From contig CAZLGW010000005.1 in assembly GCA_964559125.1 (NCBI GenBank), forward strand, positions 124,001-188,000: a stretch of 64,000 bases of DNA, in the 5' to 3' direction. Positions 36,090 through 45,361 of this stretch are shown here, piece after piece. The stretch comes from Ravibacter sp964559125 (lineage in GTDB: Bacteria > Bacteroidota > Bacteroidia > Cytophagales > Spirosomataceae). Positions within the stretch are counted from its first letter, which is position 1; each line of letters starts with the position of its first letter. Below the pieces are notes generated by a model, which was not told where the DNA came from, made no database searches, and saw only the letters and a program-made list of their open reading frames with translations. Made by a program: the position numbers and the translations under genes.

Positions 36090-38140
36090 AGCATTAAAGA
36101 AGGTTCCTGCTGGTTTCCGATGGTAAAATCGATCATGACGGTGGTACCGACGTCGGGGGTTGACTCTACGGTCATACTGCCGTTGAGGTAATTTACCCTG
36201 CTCCTTACGGTGTCCAGGCCGGCATTACGTTTGAGGGCTGCCTTGTCCGGATCGAAGCCGATGCCGTAGTCTTCGACGGTGATCATGAGCCGGCTGCCTT
36301 CCAGGTTGAACTGCACAATGGCTTTGCCGGCCCGGGAATGCTTTATAATATTGCTTAAAAGCTCCTGGACGATACGGTATACCATGATTTCGCTGTTCTT
36401 GCTTAAAGCGGGGCGTTCCATACCGTAGGCCTGCATCCTTATCTGCACCGAGCCGCCTGCGCTGATGCCTGCGCAAAGGTCCCTTACTGCCTGTATCAGC
36501 CCCAGCTTCATGAGCACTTCCGGGATCATGTTGTGGGCGATCCGCCGTATCTCTTCCGCTGCCGTATCGACGAGCGCGTAGCTCCTGGCGAATGTTTCAT
36601 TGCTACGCAGTGATCCCATTTCGTGCCTGAGGCTCCCGAGATACATTTTCAGGGTAGAAAACAGCCCGCCTAGGCTGTCGTGCAGGTCGCGCGCCATGCG
36701 GCTGCGCTCCATTTCCTGACCGTTGACCATAGCCTGGAGGGACAGCAACTGCTGTTGTCCTTCCAGGAATTTTATCCGTTCCTCTGCGATCGTCTTCTCC
36801 TTTTCGGCAATGATTTTTTTCTGACGGGCATACCTGTACAGGAGCCACAGGATCAGGCAGAAAGCGGGGGCGATAATGCCGGCAGTAAGCAATAACCGGT
36901 GCTGCCGTCCTACCTGGCGCTGCTGGTGCAGGTTGGCTTCCTTCAAACCGGCTATTTCAATTTCTTTTTGTGCGGTGGCATGCAGGATCTCCAGGTTGTT
37001 TACCGTCCTTATTTTTTCCCTTCTATAGATTGAGTCGGTCAGTGAGGCTGCTTTTTGCTGTAACTCGAAGGCTTTCCTGAAATCCCCCGTCCGGGCGGCT
37101 ACCTGTGCAAGGCCTTTTACGGCATCTGCCCGGGTGACAAGGTCGTTCTGGAAAGAGGCCCTTTGGAGGGCTTCGGCGAAATAATGAGCGGCGGAATCTA
37201 CCTGGTTGGCTTTCAGGTAGGCGTTGCCAAGCTGGAAGGTATACAGGTCGGCGGAAATGAGCATGTTGCGACTGATTGCATAGTTTCTGGCCGACCGGAA
37301 AAAGGAAATGGCGCGGGGAAACTGCTTTTTTTGAACGGCTATCAGCCCCATGCCCGAAAGGCTCTCAATGGTCATTTCCGTGATGCCTTCCATCTTGTCC
37401 AGCTCCAGCGTTTTGTGGTACATCCGGATAGCGTTTTCGTAATCGTGCTGCTTGCGGTAGAGGTGGGCAATATGTAGCGTGGGAACATTGATAAGGTAAC
37501 GAATTCCCCGGTCTTCCGCTTTATCGAGCGCTTTCTGGTAATAGCCGAGGGCTTTACCGAGCTGCAGCTGTTCCTCCATGATTTTGCCCGTTTGTATCAG
37601 TTCGAATATGGCCAGGTCCCTGATCTCCTGCCTTTCACTGACTTCATAGCCTTTTATTGCTTCCAGCGAATAGGAGATGGCCTTGGGATGATCGCCCAGC
37701 AGGAAGTGCAGCATGCCCAACGCTCCATATACCTTGGCGACCTCATCGGGCTGCCCGTGGGTAGTTGCGCATTTCATTGCATCATTCAGAAAGGAAAAGC
37801 CTGTGTCCAGTTGTTCGATACGTATGTAAATATGCGCAGCCAGGATCCTGGCGTTGCAGGCATCGGCGTAATACCCGATGCTGTCCGACAAGCTGATGCA
37901 CTGCTGTAGGAAAGGCAACGCTTCGGGAATCTGCCGGTTGAACCAGTGCTCCTCTCCCAACGAAAACAGGACCCGGGCGCGTGTCGTATCGTCGGGCGCC
38001 TGGCGAAGCGCCTCGCGCAGGCTGTCGAGAGCGGTGCGGGATACCTGCGCCTGCGTCATTGCCGGCACCATACAAGCCAGCAGGCAATAAAAAATCATTG
38101 CTTTAGGTAAATGCCGGGCTATTGCAAGAGGAAAATCCAT
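36086..38140 (-). CDS. TPR-containing sensor histidine kinase (HisKA_3 type)
   Basis: The 684-residue protein has an N-terminal signal (YCLLACMVPAMTQAQ) and a periplasmic array of tetratricopeptide repeats (about 45-380). One membrane segment follows (LLLTAGIIAPAFCLILWLLY), then a coiled coil and a HisKA_3 dimerisation domain with the phosphorylated His in MARDLHDSLGGLFSTLK. The HATPase domain is clear (YRIVQELLSNIIKHS N-box, VEDYGIGFDPDK, AGLDTVRSRV). It pairs with the overlapping response regulator. It is divergent from the beta-helix surface-protein gene, a candidate target. Confidence 0.95.
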   Translation of the reverse strand: MDFPLAIARHLPKAMIFYCLLACMVPAMTQAQVSRTALDSLREALRQAPDDTTRARVLFSLGEEHWFNRQIPEALPFLQQCISLSDSIGYYADACNARILAAHIYIRIEQLDTGFSFLNDAMKCATTHGQPDEVAKVYGALGMLHFLLGDHPKAISYSLEAIKGYEVSERQEIRDLAIFELIQTGKIMEEQLQLGKALGYYQKALDKAEDRGIRYLINVPTLHIAHLYRKQHDYENAIRMYHKTLELDKMEGITEMTIESLSGMGLIAVQKKQFPRAISFFRSARNYAISRNMLISADLYTFQLGNAYLKANQVDSAAHYFAEALQRASFQNDLVTRADAVKGLAQVAARTGDFRKAFELQQKAASLTDSIYRREKIRTVNNLEILHATAQKEIEIAGLKEANLHQQRQVGRQHRLLLTAGIIAPAFCLILWLLYRYARQKKIIAEKEKTIAEERIKFLEGQQQLLSLQAMVNGQEMERSRMARDLHDSLGGLFSTLKMYLGSLRHEMGSLRSNETFARSYALVDTAAEEIRRIAHNMIPEVLMKLGLIQAVRDLCAGISAGGSVQIRMQAYGMERPALSKNSEIMVYRIVQELLSNIIKHSRAGKAIVQFNLEGSRLMITVEDYGIGFDPDKAALKRNAGLDTVRSRVNYLNGSMTVESTPDVGTTVMIDFTIGNQQEPSLML

Positions 38141-38305
38141 AGGGGTTACCGATCAAAACAGAAACTTAAGCAATCCGGGCAAGAGATGCACTACCTCCAT
38201 TCAGGTATTTTTTGGTGTGAAAAAAACCCTAAATCCCGGTATTGATCCCCGCTGGTGAAGTCCGGAATTTTGAGTAAGGACAATGCTTTTAATTTTTCAT
38301 TGATC

Positions 38306-41300
38306 ATGAAGAAAACTTCTACTTTCAATATCTCCATACCAGGTGCGTTCCGCCGTACTCCGGTACGGCGGGGACTGCTTTTGGCCCTGTGCTGCGGGTT
38401 TTCGCTTTCGGTACGCGCGGCTACCATTTTTGTGAAAGCCGGCGCTACCGGCGACAACAACGGCACCACCTGGCAACATGCCTACACCGACCTGCATACG
38501 GCCCTTACAAACGCTGTCAGCGGAGACGTCATCTTCGTGGCCTCGGGTACCTACAAGCCCTCGGCGCCTCCCCCTGGCAGCACGAGCGTAGACCCGCGTG
38601 ACAGGGCCTTTGCGCTCAAGGTAGGGGTATCGCTCTATGGCGGCTTTGCCGGTACCGAGGCTACGCTGGGAGCTAGATTGTTCAACTCCGAGGGGCCGAC
38701 CATCCTCAGCGGAGACCTCAACGACAACGACGGATCCGATATTGCCACCCGTAGCGACAATACCTATCATGTGGTCACAGGCCATAACCTGGCGCGAGTT
38801 GTGTCGTCCTTGCCAACAGGCGTGACGTTCGACGGCTTCACCGTCACGGGCGGGAATGCGGACGGTGAAGGAAAGCTTACAGGGGCATCTTATGACTTCG
38901 ACCGTACCCTTGGGGGAGGGCTGTATGTCGTCAATTCCTCCTCGAATTATCTTACCGGTACTGGCGGCGTCAACTTCCTGACGGTCAATAATTGTATTTT
39001 TACGGAAAACCTGGCTGTAAGCGGCGGCGGTGCGATATACACATCTGCGGTTACAAACCGTTACTTCGAACTCAGGGTCTATCAATCTGCCTTCACCGGG
39101 AATATTATTACGGGCGGAAATACGGAAGAAGTCCACGGAGGCGGCGCTATCTACGCCGTCGTTTGCGGCTTGTTGGTTGCCGATGCTTCTTTTACAGGCA
39201 ACAAAGCGCTAAACCGCCTTGGCGGTGCAATTCTCACCTTCTCCCCCTCCATCTCGTCTCAGACCCGAAGCGTCCTTAACATCTCTACCAGTACTTTCAC
39301 ACAGAACGAAGCGGCGCAGGGGGGCGCCATCAATGCAAATACTTATACGACCATCACCGGCCTTTCCGACTGCACCTTTACCGGCAATAAGGCAAAATCC
39401 GTCGGAGATTTACCCGGTTCCGGAGGCGCAGTCGTTTGTATCAGCCGCGAAGGCTCACCCTCTCACAACCTATACCACAGTACTTTCACCGGGAACACCG
39501 TCGAAGGGACCGGAAGCCATGGCGGGGCTCTTACGGTCGGCAACAACTGCAGCGTCCGGGCGATAGGCTGTATTTTCCAGGACAACACGGCTGAGGAAGG
39601 CTCCGGAGGCGCGGTTACAAATACGGGCGGATCAATCTCCGCGAGCCTGCATTGGTCTGTTTTTACCGGCAATACGGCCAGGCGGGGCGGCGCAATATAC
39701 AGTGTCGGCACGAACTCCAATACCCTCACTGCGACAAGTTCCCTGTTCATTGGGAATGTGTCGACCGGCACCGACGAGGCGCACGGCGGAGCGATCATTA
39801 ACAGTACCAACAGTACGGCCCTGATAAGCCAGTGCACGTTTTTCGGCAACCAGGCTACCGGCCATGACGATGCCACAGGCGGGGTACTGAACCGGGGCAC
39901 CGGCAACCTGACGATGGAAGGCAATATCCTGTGGAACAATACCGGAGGGGCCAACGCGGGCAATCCCGGGTTGGTCAATACGAGTAACGGCACGGTGCAG
40001 GTAACCCGCAACCTCATACAAGGGGGCTTTGCCGGGGAAGGCAATATCGATACAGACCCGCTGTTTGTGGACGAGAACTCGCCTATCGGCGATGACGGGG
40101 ACTGGGGTACCGTCGACGACGGCCTGAGGCTACAGTTGGCTTCACCCGCCGTCAACGCGGCCCTTGGGATCACTGTTCAAACAGTTTTCGGATTTCCCCA
40201 GGTCGACTTTAGCGCCATCAAGGGATATTTACTCCTGGTGTTCAATGATCCCTCCCTCGCCCCGCGCGTCCGGCAAGGAAAGCCTGATATGGGTGCGTAC
40301 GAAAACCTGGGTTTTGTGCTGGCCACCGAGACTGGTGTCCACAGCGCCCCCGATGCCCTCGATGCCGGCGACTGGGTATACTATTACGAGGAAGAAACCG
40401 GCGAACTGGTCCTGGCGGTGAACAACGCCGATCCGGCCCTGACCGTAACCGGCGGGCTCAATGATGACATTACGACTCTGACCGAGCCCTTCGGAACGGA
40501 TTATGACCAGGTGAAGGTGATCCGCAGGAGCTGGACAGCGGCAGGGGGAGCGCCCTCCGGTACCCGTACCGTGCGGTTCTTCTACGACCAGCAGGACCTG
40601 AACCAGCTTGGCGACGGGATCAACATCAATACCCTCGGGATCTATAAGGTCGAGGGCAGCGACCCGTACGATGCCGGTGCGGAGCAGTATGCCCAGTATG
40701 CTATTACTACCGGCCCGGCATCGCTTACCCGCTTCCGGCCCGGTACCTTCCAGGGTATGCACTATGTGGAGTTTGTGGTCAACAGCTTCAGCAGCGGAAG
40801 CATCGCGCTCCTGCCGGAAGGCGCCCTGCCGGTTACACTCGTGTCGTTTACGGCCCGGAAGCAGGAAACCGGTGTACAGCTTAGCTGGAAAACCACCGAA
40901 GAAGTAAATGCCTCCCACTTCGAAATCGAGCGCAGCGCCGATGCTAAAAAATGGGAGAAGATCGGAAAAGTAAAAGCCAAAGGCGAAAGCAGGATGCTTG
41001 AAAGCTACACTTTTATGGATCAGCTACCGGGGAACAGCGCCACATCATCGGATCATCCTATCTATTACAGGTTGAAACAGCTCGACGTTGACGGCCGCTA
41101 TACCTACAGCGCTGTCCGCAGCGTAAAATGGGAAGGGAGCCGTATCCGATTCGGGCCTAATCCTGTCGTCGACCAGATGACCGTCAGTGGGTTGTCCGAC
41201 GGGGAGGTTTTCCACCTCTACGATATCGCCGGGCGGACGGTGGCTACCGGTCATGCCACCGGAAATAGCGCTGCTATCGACATGGGAAGCCTCCCTCCGG

Positions 41301-41374
41301 GCGTATACATTCTTTCTATCACAAATGGCGATACGAAAGTGCTCACCGAACGGATTGCGAAAACGGGGCATTGA
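38306..41374 (+). CDS. Large secreted beta-helix protein with type IX secretion sorting domain
   Basis: A protein of about 1022 residues. The ATG at 38306 gives a signal peptide ending SVRAA; an ATG at 38255 is upstream. Residues about 40-600 are a right-handed parallel beta-helix with many GGAI and FTGNxA turns, as in polymorphic outer-membrane-protein-like and pectate-lyase-like adhesins. The C-terminus has the QETGVQLSWKTTEEVNASHF module and then a type A sorting domain (FGPNPVVDQMTVSGLSDGE to PPGVYILSITNGDTKVLTER). It should be exported by the type IX system and anchored on the surface. Its last 500 bases closely match those of the gene at 42482. Confidence 0.88.
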   Translation: MKKTSTFNISIPGAFRRTPVRRGLLLALCCGFSLSVRAATIFVKAGATGDNNGTTWQHAYTDLHTALTNAVSGDVIFVASGTYKPSAPPPGSTSVDPRDRAFALKVGVSLYGGFAGTEATLGARLFNSEGPTILSGDLNDNDGSDIATRSDNTYHVVTGHNLARVVSSLPTGVTFDGFTVTGGNADGEGKLTGASYDFDRTLGGGLYVVNSSSNYLTGTGGVNFLTVNNCIFTENLAVSGGGAIYTSAVTNRYFELRVYQSAFTGNIITGGNTEEVHGGGAIYAVVCGLLVADASFTGNKALNRLGGAILTFSPSISSQTRSVLNISTSTFTQNEAAQGGAINANTYTTITGLSDCTFTGNKAKSVGDLPGSGGAVVCISREGSPSHNLYHSTFTGNTVEGTGSHGGALTVGNNCSVRAIGCIFQDNTAEEGSGGAVTNTGGSISASLHWSVFTGNTARRGGAIYSVGTNSNTLTATSSLFIGNVSTGTDEAHGGAIINSTNSTALISQCTFFGNQATGHDDATGGVLNRGTGNLTMEGNILWNNTGGANAGNPGLVNTSNGTVQVTRNLIQGGFAGEGNIDTDPLFVDENSPIGDDGDWGTVDDGLRLQLASPAVNAALGITVQTVFGFPQVDFSAIKGYLLLVFNDPSLAPRVRQGKPDMGAYENLGFVLATETGVHSAPDALDAGDWVYYYEEETGELVLAVNNADPALTVTGGLNDDITTLTEPFGTDYDQVKVIRRSWTAAGGAPSGTRTVRFFYDQQDLNQLGDGININTLGIYKVEGSDPYDAGAEQYAQYAITTGPASLTRFRPGTFQGMHYVEFVVNSFSSGSIALLPEGALPVTLVSFTARKQETGVQLSWKTTEEVNASHFEIERSADAKKWEKIGKVKAKGESRMLESYTFMDQLPGNSATSSDHPIYYRLKQLDVDGRYTYSAVRSVKWEGSRIRFGPNPVVDQMTVSGLSDGEVFHLYDIAGRTVATGHATGNSAAIDMGSLPPGVYILSITNGDTKVLTERIAKTGH

Positions 41375-41424
41375 TTTATTGTTTTTCTGATTATTCAACT
41401 ATGTAAATCTAAAACGTTACCATC

Positions 41425-42459
41425 ATGTTACGAATCCTATCCCTATCCGCAGTGGCGGTCTTCCTGGTGATCTCTTCCTTTGCCCAGACGATCCATCGGG
41501 TGAACAACCTGCCCGGGGCGGCGGCCGGCGTCAACACTTATGCCACCATCGCGGGCGCTGTCGAAGCGGCGGACAACGGCGACATCATCTACATCGAGCC
41601 GACTGTGACGGCCCATGCCGGCGCTACCGTTGATAAAACCCTGCATTTTATCGGAAACGGCAATTTTCTTGCACTCAACCCCAACACTCCCGCCCAGAAG
41701 GCCACGAGCCTCGTGACCTTCCTTACGTTCGCCGCAGGGAGCGATAACAGCACTGTCACCGGACTGCAGTTGAGCAGCTCGCTGACAATTACCGACGCTA
41801 ACGGCATACAGATCAAAAGGAATCGTTTGGGTAATACCCTCCAGTTAAATAATAATACCTCCGGTATATTGATCCAGGGAAATTACATGTCCCATATCAC
41901 CGGAAATGGTAACTCTTCCAGCGGAGTAAGTACTACACTAAAAAACAACATCATCCTGACTGGCGTTGTTAATCTCCAAAATTCTCTGATCACGAACAAT
42001 TCAATTTATTGGAACAACAGCATTGTTATTTCGAACTGTCAGGCATCCACCATTGTCAATAATATCCTGTTTCATCCGGGATACACCACTGTTCCGAATT
42101 ACATTGGGTCCAATCCGAGCAGTAGCTTTAGCAACAACCTTATGGCTGCCAGCTATACTACGCTTCCAAGCCCTAACCCCGATGGAAACGGTAATGTTTA
42201 TACAGATGCCCCCGGGGTCATATTCAGAGTGGCAAATCCGCAAAGTACAGGTTGGGACGCTGACTTTCAATTGGCCGATGAATCGCCCGCCAAGGGCATC
42301 GGTACGGGCGGTTCGGATGTAGGCGCCTTCAGCGGGATTACCCCCTATACGCTTTCTACGCTGCCGCCCGTGCCCATCATTACCACGGTAACTACCAGCG
42401 GGGCTGGAAACGCCTCCGTGCCGCTCCAGGTGACGATTACGCTGCGCGGCAACAATTAA
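41425..42459 (+). CDS. Secreted right-handed beta-helix protein without sorting domain
   Basis: The 344-residue protein has a signal peptide (SAVAVFLVISSFAQ). Its repeating pattern of Asn-rich short strands (IQIKRNRLGNTLQLNNNTSG, NNIILTGVVNLQNSLITNN) indicates a parallel beta-helix. It ends in a short beta segment (VPLQVTITLRGNN) and lacks the type IX sorting domain found on both neighbours. It lies 50 bases after the first surface protein and 22 before the third, so the three are probably one operon. Function unknown; surface or periplasmic binding is likely. Confidence 0.8.
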   Translation: MLRILSLSAVAVFLVISSFAQTIHRVNNLPGAAAGVNTYATIAGAVEAADNGDIIYIEPTVTAHAGATVDKTLHFIGNGNFLALNPNTPAQKATSLVTFLTFAAGSDNSTVTGLQLSSSLTITDANGIQIKRNRLGNTLQLNNNTSGILIQGNYMSHITGNGNSSSGVSTTLKNNIILTGVVNLQNSLITNNSIYWNNSIVISNCQASTIVNNILFHPGYTTVPNYIGSNPSSSFSNNLMAASYTTLPSPNPDGNGNVYTDAPGVIFRVANPQSTGWDADFQLADESPAKGIGTGGSDVGAFSGITPYTLSTLPPVPIITTVTTSGAGNASVPLQVTITLRGNN

Positions 42460-42481
42460 TGGGCCACCCAAACAACCTGTT

Positions 42482-44011
42482 ATGAAAAAGCTATTCCTTT
42501 TGCTCGGGCTCTGCCCGGGATTAGCGACGGTATATGCCCAGGACATTACGCGCATCGAGTATTTTATCGATACCGACCCTGGTTTTGGGGCTGCCACGGA
42601 AGTGCCAGGCTACTCCCCCGGCAGCCCGCTGGCCTTCCAGGTGCCCGGCGCTACCCTCGGCGGCCTCACTGAGGGCCTGCATCGCCTGCTCATCCGGGCA
42701 AAGGACGCAACCGGCGCCTGGAGCGTGGTGCACGGATCCCTTTTCTACAAGGACAATTTCCTGTCGTCCTCCCCGGCAGCCATTGTGCGCATCGAGTACT
42801 TTGTGGACACTGATCCCGGCTTTGGGGCTGCCACGGAAGTACCAGGCTATTCACCCGGTAGCCCGCTGGCCTTCCAGGTGCCCGGTGCTACCCTTGACGT
42901 CCTTGCCGATGGATTACATCGCCTGTTCATCCGTGCGAAGGACGCAACCGGCGCCTGGAGCGTGGTGCATGGCTCACTTTTCTACAAGGACAATTTCCTG
43001 TCGTCCTCCCCGGCAGCCATTGTGCGCATCGAGTATTTTGTCGATACTGATCCCGGCTTTGGGGCTGCCACGGAAGTACCAGGCTATTCTCCCGGCAGCC
43101 CGCTGGCCTTCCAGGTACCCGGCGCTACCCTCGGCGGCCTCACTGAGGGCCTGCATCGCCTGTTCATCCGTGCGAAGGACGTAACCGGCGCCTGGAGCGT
43201 GGTGCATAGCTCTCTTTTTTACAAAGACTATCTTCTGGCTAACACGCTTCCCGATATTGTGAAGGTGGAGTATTTCGTGGATACGGATCCAGGTTTCGGA
43301 GCTGGTACGGAGGTGCCTTTTACCCTTAATGGCAACGTGTACGACGTCGTTTTCAACGCAGATATCGACGGCCTCGATGTCGGACCACACAAGTTGTTCG
43401 TCCGGGCGCTGGACGCCCGGGGTAGCTGGAGTATCGTGAGTATTGAAGACTTTGACGCCTCGCCCCTGCCTGTGCACCTGGTGGATTTCACAGCGAAGAA
43501 ACAGGAAACCGGCGTACAGCTTAGCTGGAAGACCACCGAAGAAATAAATGCCTCTCACTTCGACATCGAGCGCAGCGCCGATGCTAAAACCTGGGAAGGG
43601 ATCGGAAAAGTTAAAGCCAAAGGCGAAAGCAGGATGCTTGAAACCTACACTTTTATGGATCAGCTACCGGGGAACAGCATTCCATCATCAAATCAGATCT
43701 ATTACCGGTTGAAACAGCTGGACGTTGACGGCCGCTATACCTACAGCGCTGTTCGCGGCGTAAAATGGGAAGGAAGCCGTATCCGCTTCGGGCCTAATCC
43801 TGTCGTCGACCAAATGACTGTCAGCGGGTTGTCCGGCGGAGAGGCTTTCCACCTCTACGATACCGCCGGGCGGCTGGTGGCTACAGGCCGCACTACAGGA
43901 AATAGCGTCTCTATCGACATAGGAAGCCTCTCTCCAGGTGTATACATTCTTTCAGTCACGAACGGCGATACGAAAGTGCTCACCGAGCGGATTACGAAAA
44001 CCGGGCTGTGA
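42482..44011 (+). CDS. Secreted protein with four 79-residue repeats and type IX sorting domain
   Basis: The 509-residue protein starts with a signal peptide ending VYAQ. Four copies of a 79-residue unit follow (IEYFxDTDPGFGAATEVPGY, then GLHRLFIRAKDATGAWSVVH), the first three nearly identical and the fourth diverged. Then come the QETGVQLSWKTTEEINASHF module and a type A sorting domain (PNPVVDQMTVSGLSGGE to SPGVYILSVTNGDTKVLTER). Its C-terminal third is very close in DNA to the gene at 38306. The repeat unit is probably one Ig- or propeller-like beta module; the role is unknown but surface display is expected. Confidence 0.85.
   Translation: MKKLFLLLGLCPGLATVYAQDITRIEYFIDTDPGFGAATEVPGYSPGSPLAFQVPGATLGGLTEGLHRLLIRAKDATGAWSVVHGSLFYKDNFLSSSPAAIVRIEYFVDTDPGFGAATEVPGYSPGSPLAFQVPGATLDVLADGLHRLFIRAKDATGAWSVVHGSLFYKDNFLSSSPAAIVRIEYFVDTDPGFGAATEVPGYSPGSPLAFQVPGATLGGLTEGLHRLFIRAKDVTGAWSVVHSSLFYKDYLLANTLPDIVKVEYFVDTDPGFGAGTEVPFTLNGNVYDVVFNADIDGLDVGPHKLFVRALDARGSWSIVSIEDFDASPLPVHLVDFTAKKQETGVQLSWKTTEEINASHFDIERSADAKTWEGIGKVKAKGESRMLETYTFMDQLPGNSIPSSNQIYYRLKQLDVDGRYTYSAVRGVKWEGSRIRFGPNPVVDQMTVSGLSGGEAFHLYDTAGRLVATGRTTGNSVSIDIGSLSPGVYILSVTNGDTKVLTERITKTGL
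42551..43498 (+). repeat. Four in-frame tandem repeats of 237 bases
   Basis: Units begin at 42551, 42788, 43025 and 43262, exactly 237 bases apart (79 codons). Copies 1-3 differ by few bases, often silent or in short clusters such as GGLTEG versus DVLADG. Copy 4 is clearly diverged. The pattern indicates recent amplification or homogenisation inside a surface-protein gene. Confidence 0.92.
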
Positions 44012-44079
44012 TCCCTTTACATGCTGCACCCCTCCGTCGCAGGCAAGTATCCTGCGGAACGTGAGGTTAGGTGCTTATC
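44012..44079 (-). pseudogene. Remnant of a D-threonine-aldolase-like gene
   Basis: Directly after the repeat-protein stop, the minus strand of 44012-44071 reads PNLTFRRILACDGGVQHVKG. The intact gene at 48228 reads PNLRFRGILAYDGGVQHVKG at 48792-48851. Seventeen of 20 residues agree. A one-base deletion follows immediately upstream (44072-44079 versus the intact GATAAGCT stretch), and the match then ends. The rest of the gap to 44222 shows no recognisable gene. Confidence 0.8.
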
Positions 44080-44222
44080 TATCTACCCAACTTTTCTATC
44101 ACCCGAATACCAGATCCAGGCCCTTCAAAAGCAGAATCGCTTGGTTTAGCGATGAGTACAGAGAAGAGGTATTGAAAATTAGCACGCAATAGCCCTGTAG
44201 CATGCCCGCCAGGATGAAAAAC

Positions 44223-44269
44223 AAAACCAGAAGACCACTATTTTTACAGGTACGTGGTCTTCTGGTTTT
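44223..44269. terminator. Strong bidirectional terminator
   Basis: A perfect 16-bp stem (44223-44238 with 44254-44269; arm AAAACCAGAAGACCAC) has a 15-base loop and is followed by T on both strands. It lies between the convergent surface-protein operon and the small secreted-protein genes and should end both. Confidence 0.9.
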
Positions 44270-44294
44270 TTGAAAGTATGGTATTCTCCCGTAA

Positions 44295-44837
44295 TTACCT
44301 CCCCTTTAGAAGTTTAGGTATCGAAGCTAGCGACAATCCCAGGCCGGCTACCGCCGCTCCGCCTGAGACATAGATTCCCGGCGAGGCGTAAGAGGGTAAT
44401 CCTTCAGCGTCTGCAATAATATTCTTGTAATCTTTATGGTCCTTGTTTAACATAGAGTAAGTAACGGCTCCGAAGACTATCGCCGCTACCCCGACTCCTG
44501 CCATGATCAGGCCGTTTCTTTTCTGCACCGAAGGATTGGTTTGAATACGCAATATTTCCGGGGCAGATGTGGGTTGCCTGATTAGGAGCGTTGCCGGTCT
44601 GTCAACCGCTGCCCGGGAGATTTCCGGGGCAGCCGGTTCTGCATTGAAAACCGGCACGGAAGGGTTGGCGTCGCCCGCTACGATTACGTCTTCGTTAGAT
44701 ACTTCGGGTTTTTCGAGGACTATCGCCTCTGTCAGATCTGAAGCCTCCTGGCCGGCCGGCAGATTTTGTGCCTGGATGCCGGTGGTCAAAATAGTGAACA
44801 GGCAAAGTTTTGCCACGATGAAAGGTAGTGTTTTCAT
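44295..44837 (-). CDS. Exported protein of unknown function with two C-terminal hydrophobic segments
   Basis: The 180-residue protein has a signal peptide ending IQAQ and a Pro/Ala/Glu-rich linker (about 30-100). Two hydrophobic stretches follow: NGLIMAGVGVAAIVFGAVTY and a Gly/Ala-rich one near the end (IYVSGGAAVAGLGLSLASI). No family recognised. It precedes a good terminator and lies 71 bases after the small lipoprotein gene on the same strand. Confidence 0.65.
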   Translation of the reverse strand: MKTLPFIVAKLCLFTILTTGIQAQNLPAGQEASDLTEAIVLEKPEVSNEDVIVAGDANPSVPVFNAEPAAPEISRAAVDRPATLLIRQPTSAPEILRIQTNPSVQKRNGLIMAGVGVAAIVFGAVTYSMLNKDHKDYKNIIADAEGLPSYASPGIYVSGGAAVAGLGLSLASIPKLLKGR

Positions 44838-44908
44838 TTTTGTAGAGGTTTGATTGTAATTCTTGTGTTTGATTGCTGTTGATTATCCTTCTCTAAGAAT
44901 ATTTTTTC

Positions 44909-45313
44909 TCATTCCTTCGCCCCCGTAAAGCTGAATGCCGAATTGGTGGAGCCGCTGGTTCCCTTTACATTCAGCGTACCGCCGCTGACGCTGACATCGT
45001 ACGCAGTTACACTATAGGTGGTATTTCCTCGCTTGCCGATATACGTTACCTCGCTGTTCGGTCTTGTAAGTACCAATTGATAGTTTGGCCCCGACAATCC
45101 CACCGATTTAATGAAGCTTTTGCCGTCATAGTCTTTTTCTACGGTAATGTTTGCCTGAATATTCGAGTAAATGAGGGCGCCGTCAGCGACGCTGCCCTTA
45201 TATACCCCCATTACATTTTCAAGTGGATTCGGTTCTACTTTGTCCTTGCAGCATGATGTAAATAAGATACTTACTGCCAGCAACAGTACTGAGAAAAAAT
45301 ACTTCGTTTTCAT
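44909..45313 (-). CDS. Small lipoprotein of unknown function
   Basis: The 134-residue protein has a lipobox FTSC with a second Cys after it (SCCKDK). The mature part is a short beta-rich domain (GVYKGSVADGALIYSNIQA, ending FSFTGAKE), like small Bacteroidota lipoproteins found in groups. No family assigned. Its neighbours on both sides are also secreted proteins of unknown role. Confidence 0.65.
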   Translation of the reverse strand: MKTKYFFSVLLLAVSILFTSCCKDKVEPNPLENVMGVYKGSVADGALIYSNIQANITVEKDYDGKSFIKSVGLSGPNYQLVLTRPNSEVTYIGKRGNTTYSVTAYDVSVSGGTLNVKGTSGSTNSAFSFTGAKE

Positions 45314-45361
45314 AATAAAAAGTTTGATTTTAAATAGTTATAAACTGAATTCTAAATGCCC

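Noticed and set aside
42551..43498. Regular repeats that might be a CRISPR array
   Set aside because: The unit is 237 bases, in frame, and encodes a repeated protein module. There are no short repeats with unique spacers and no cas genes.
43938..44192. An 84-codon frame extending past the repeat-protein stop
   Set aside because: Most of it overlaps the sorting domain in another frame and the rest crosses the aldolase-like gene remnant, so it is unlikely to be translated.
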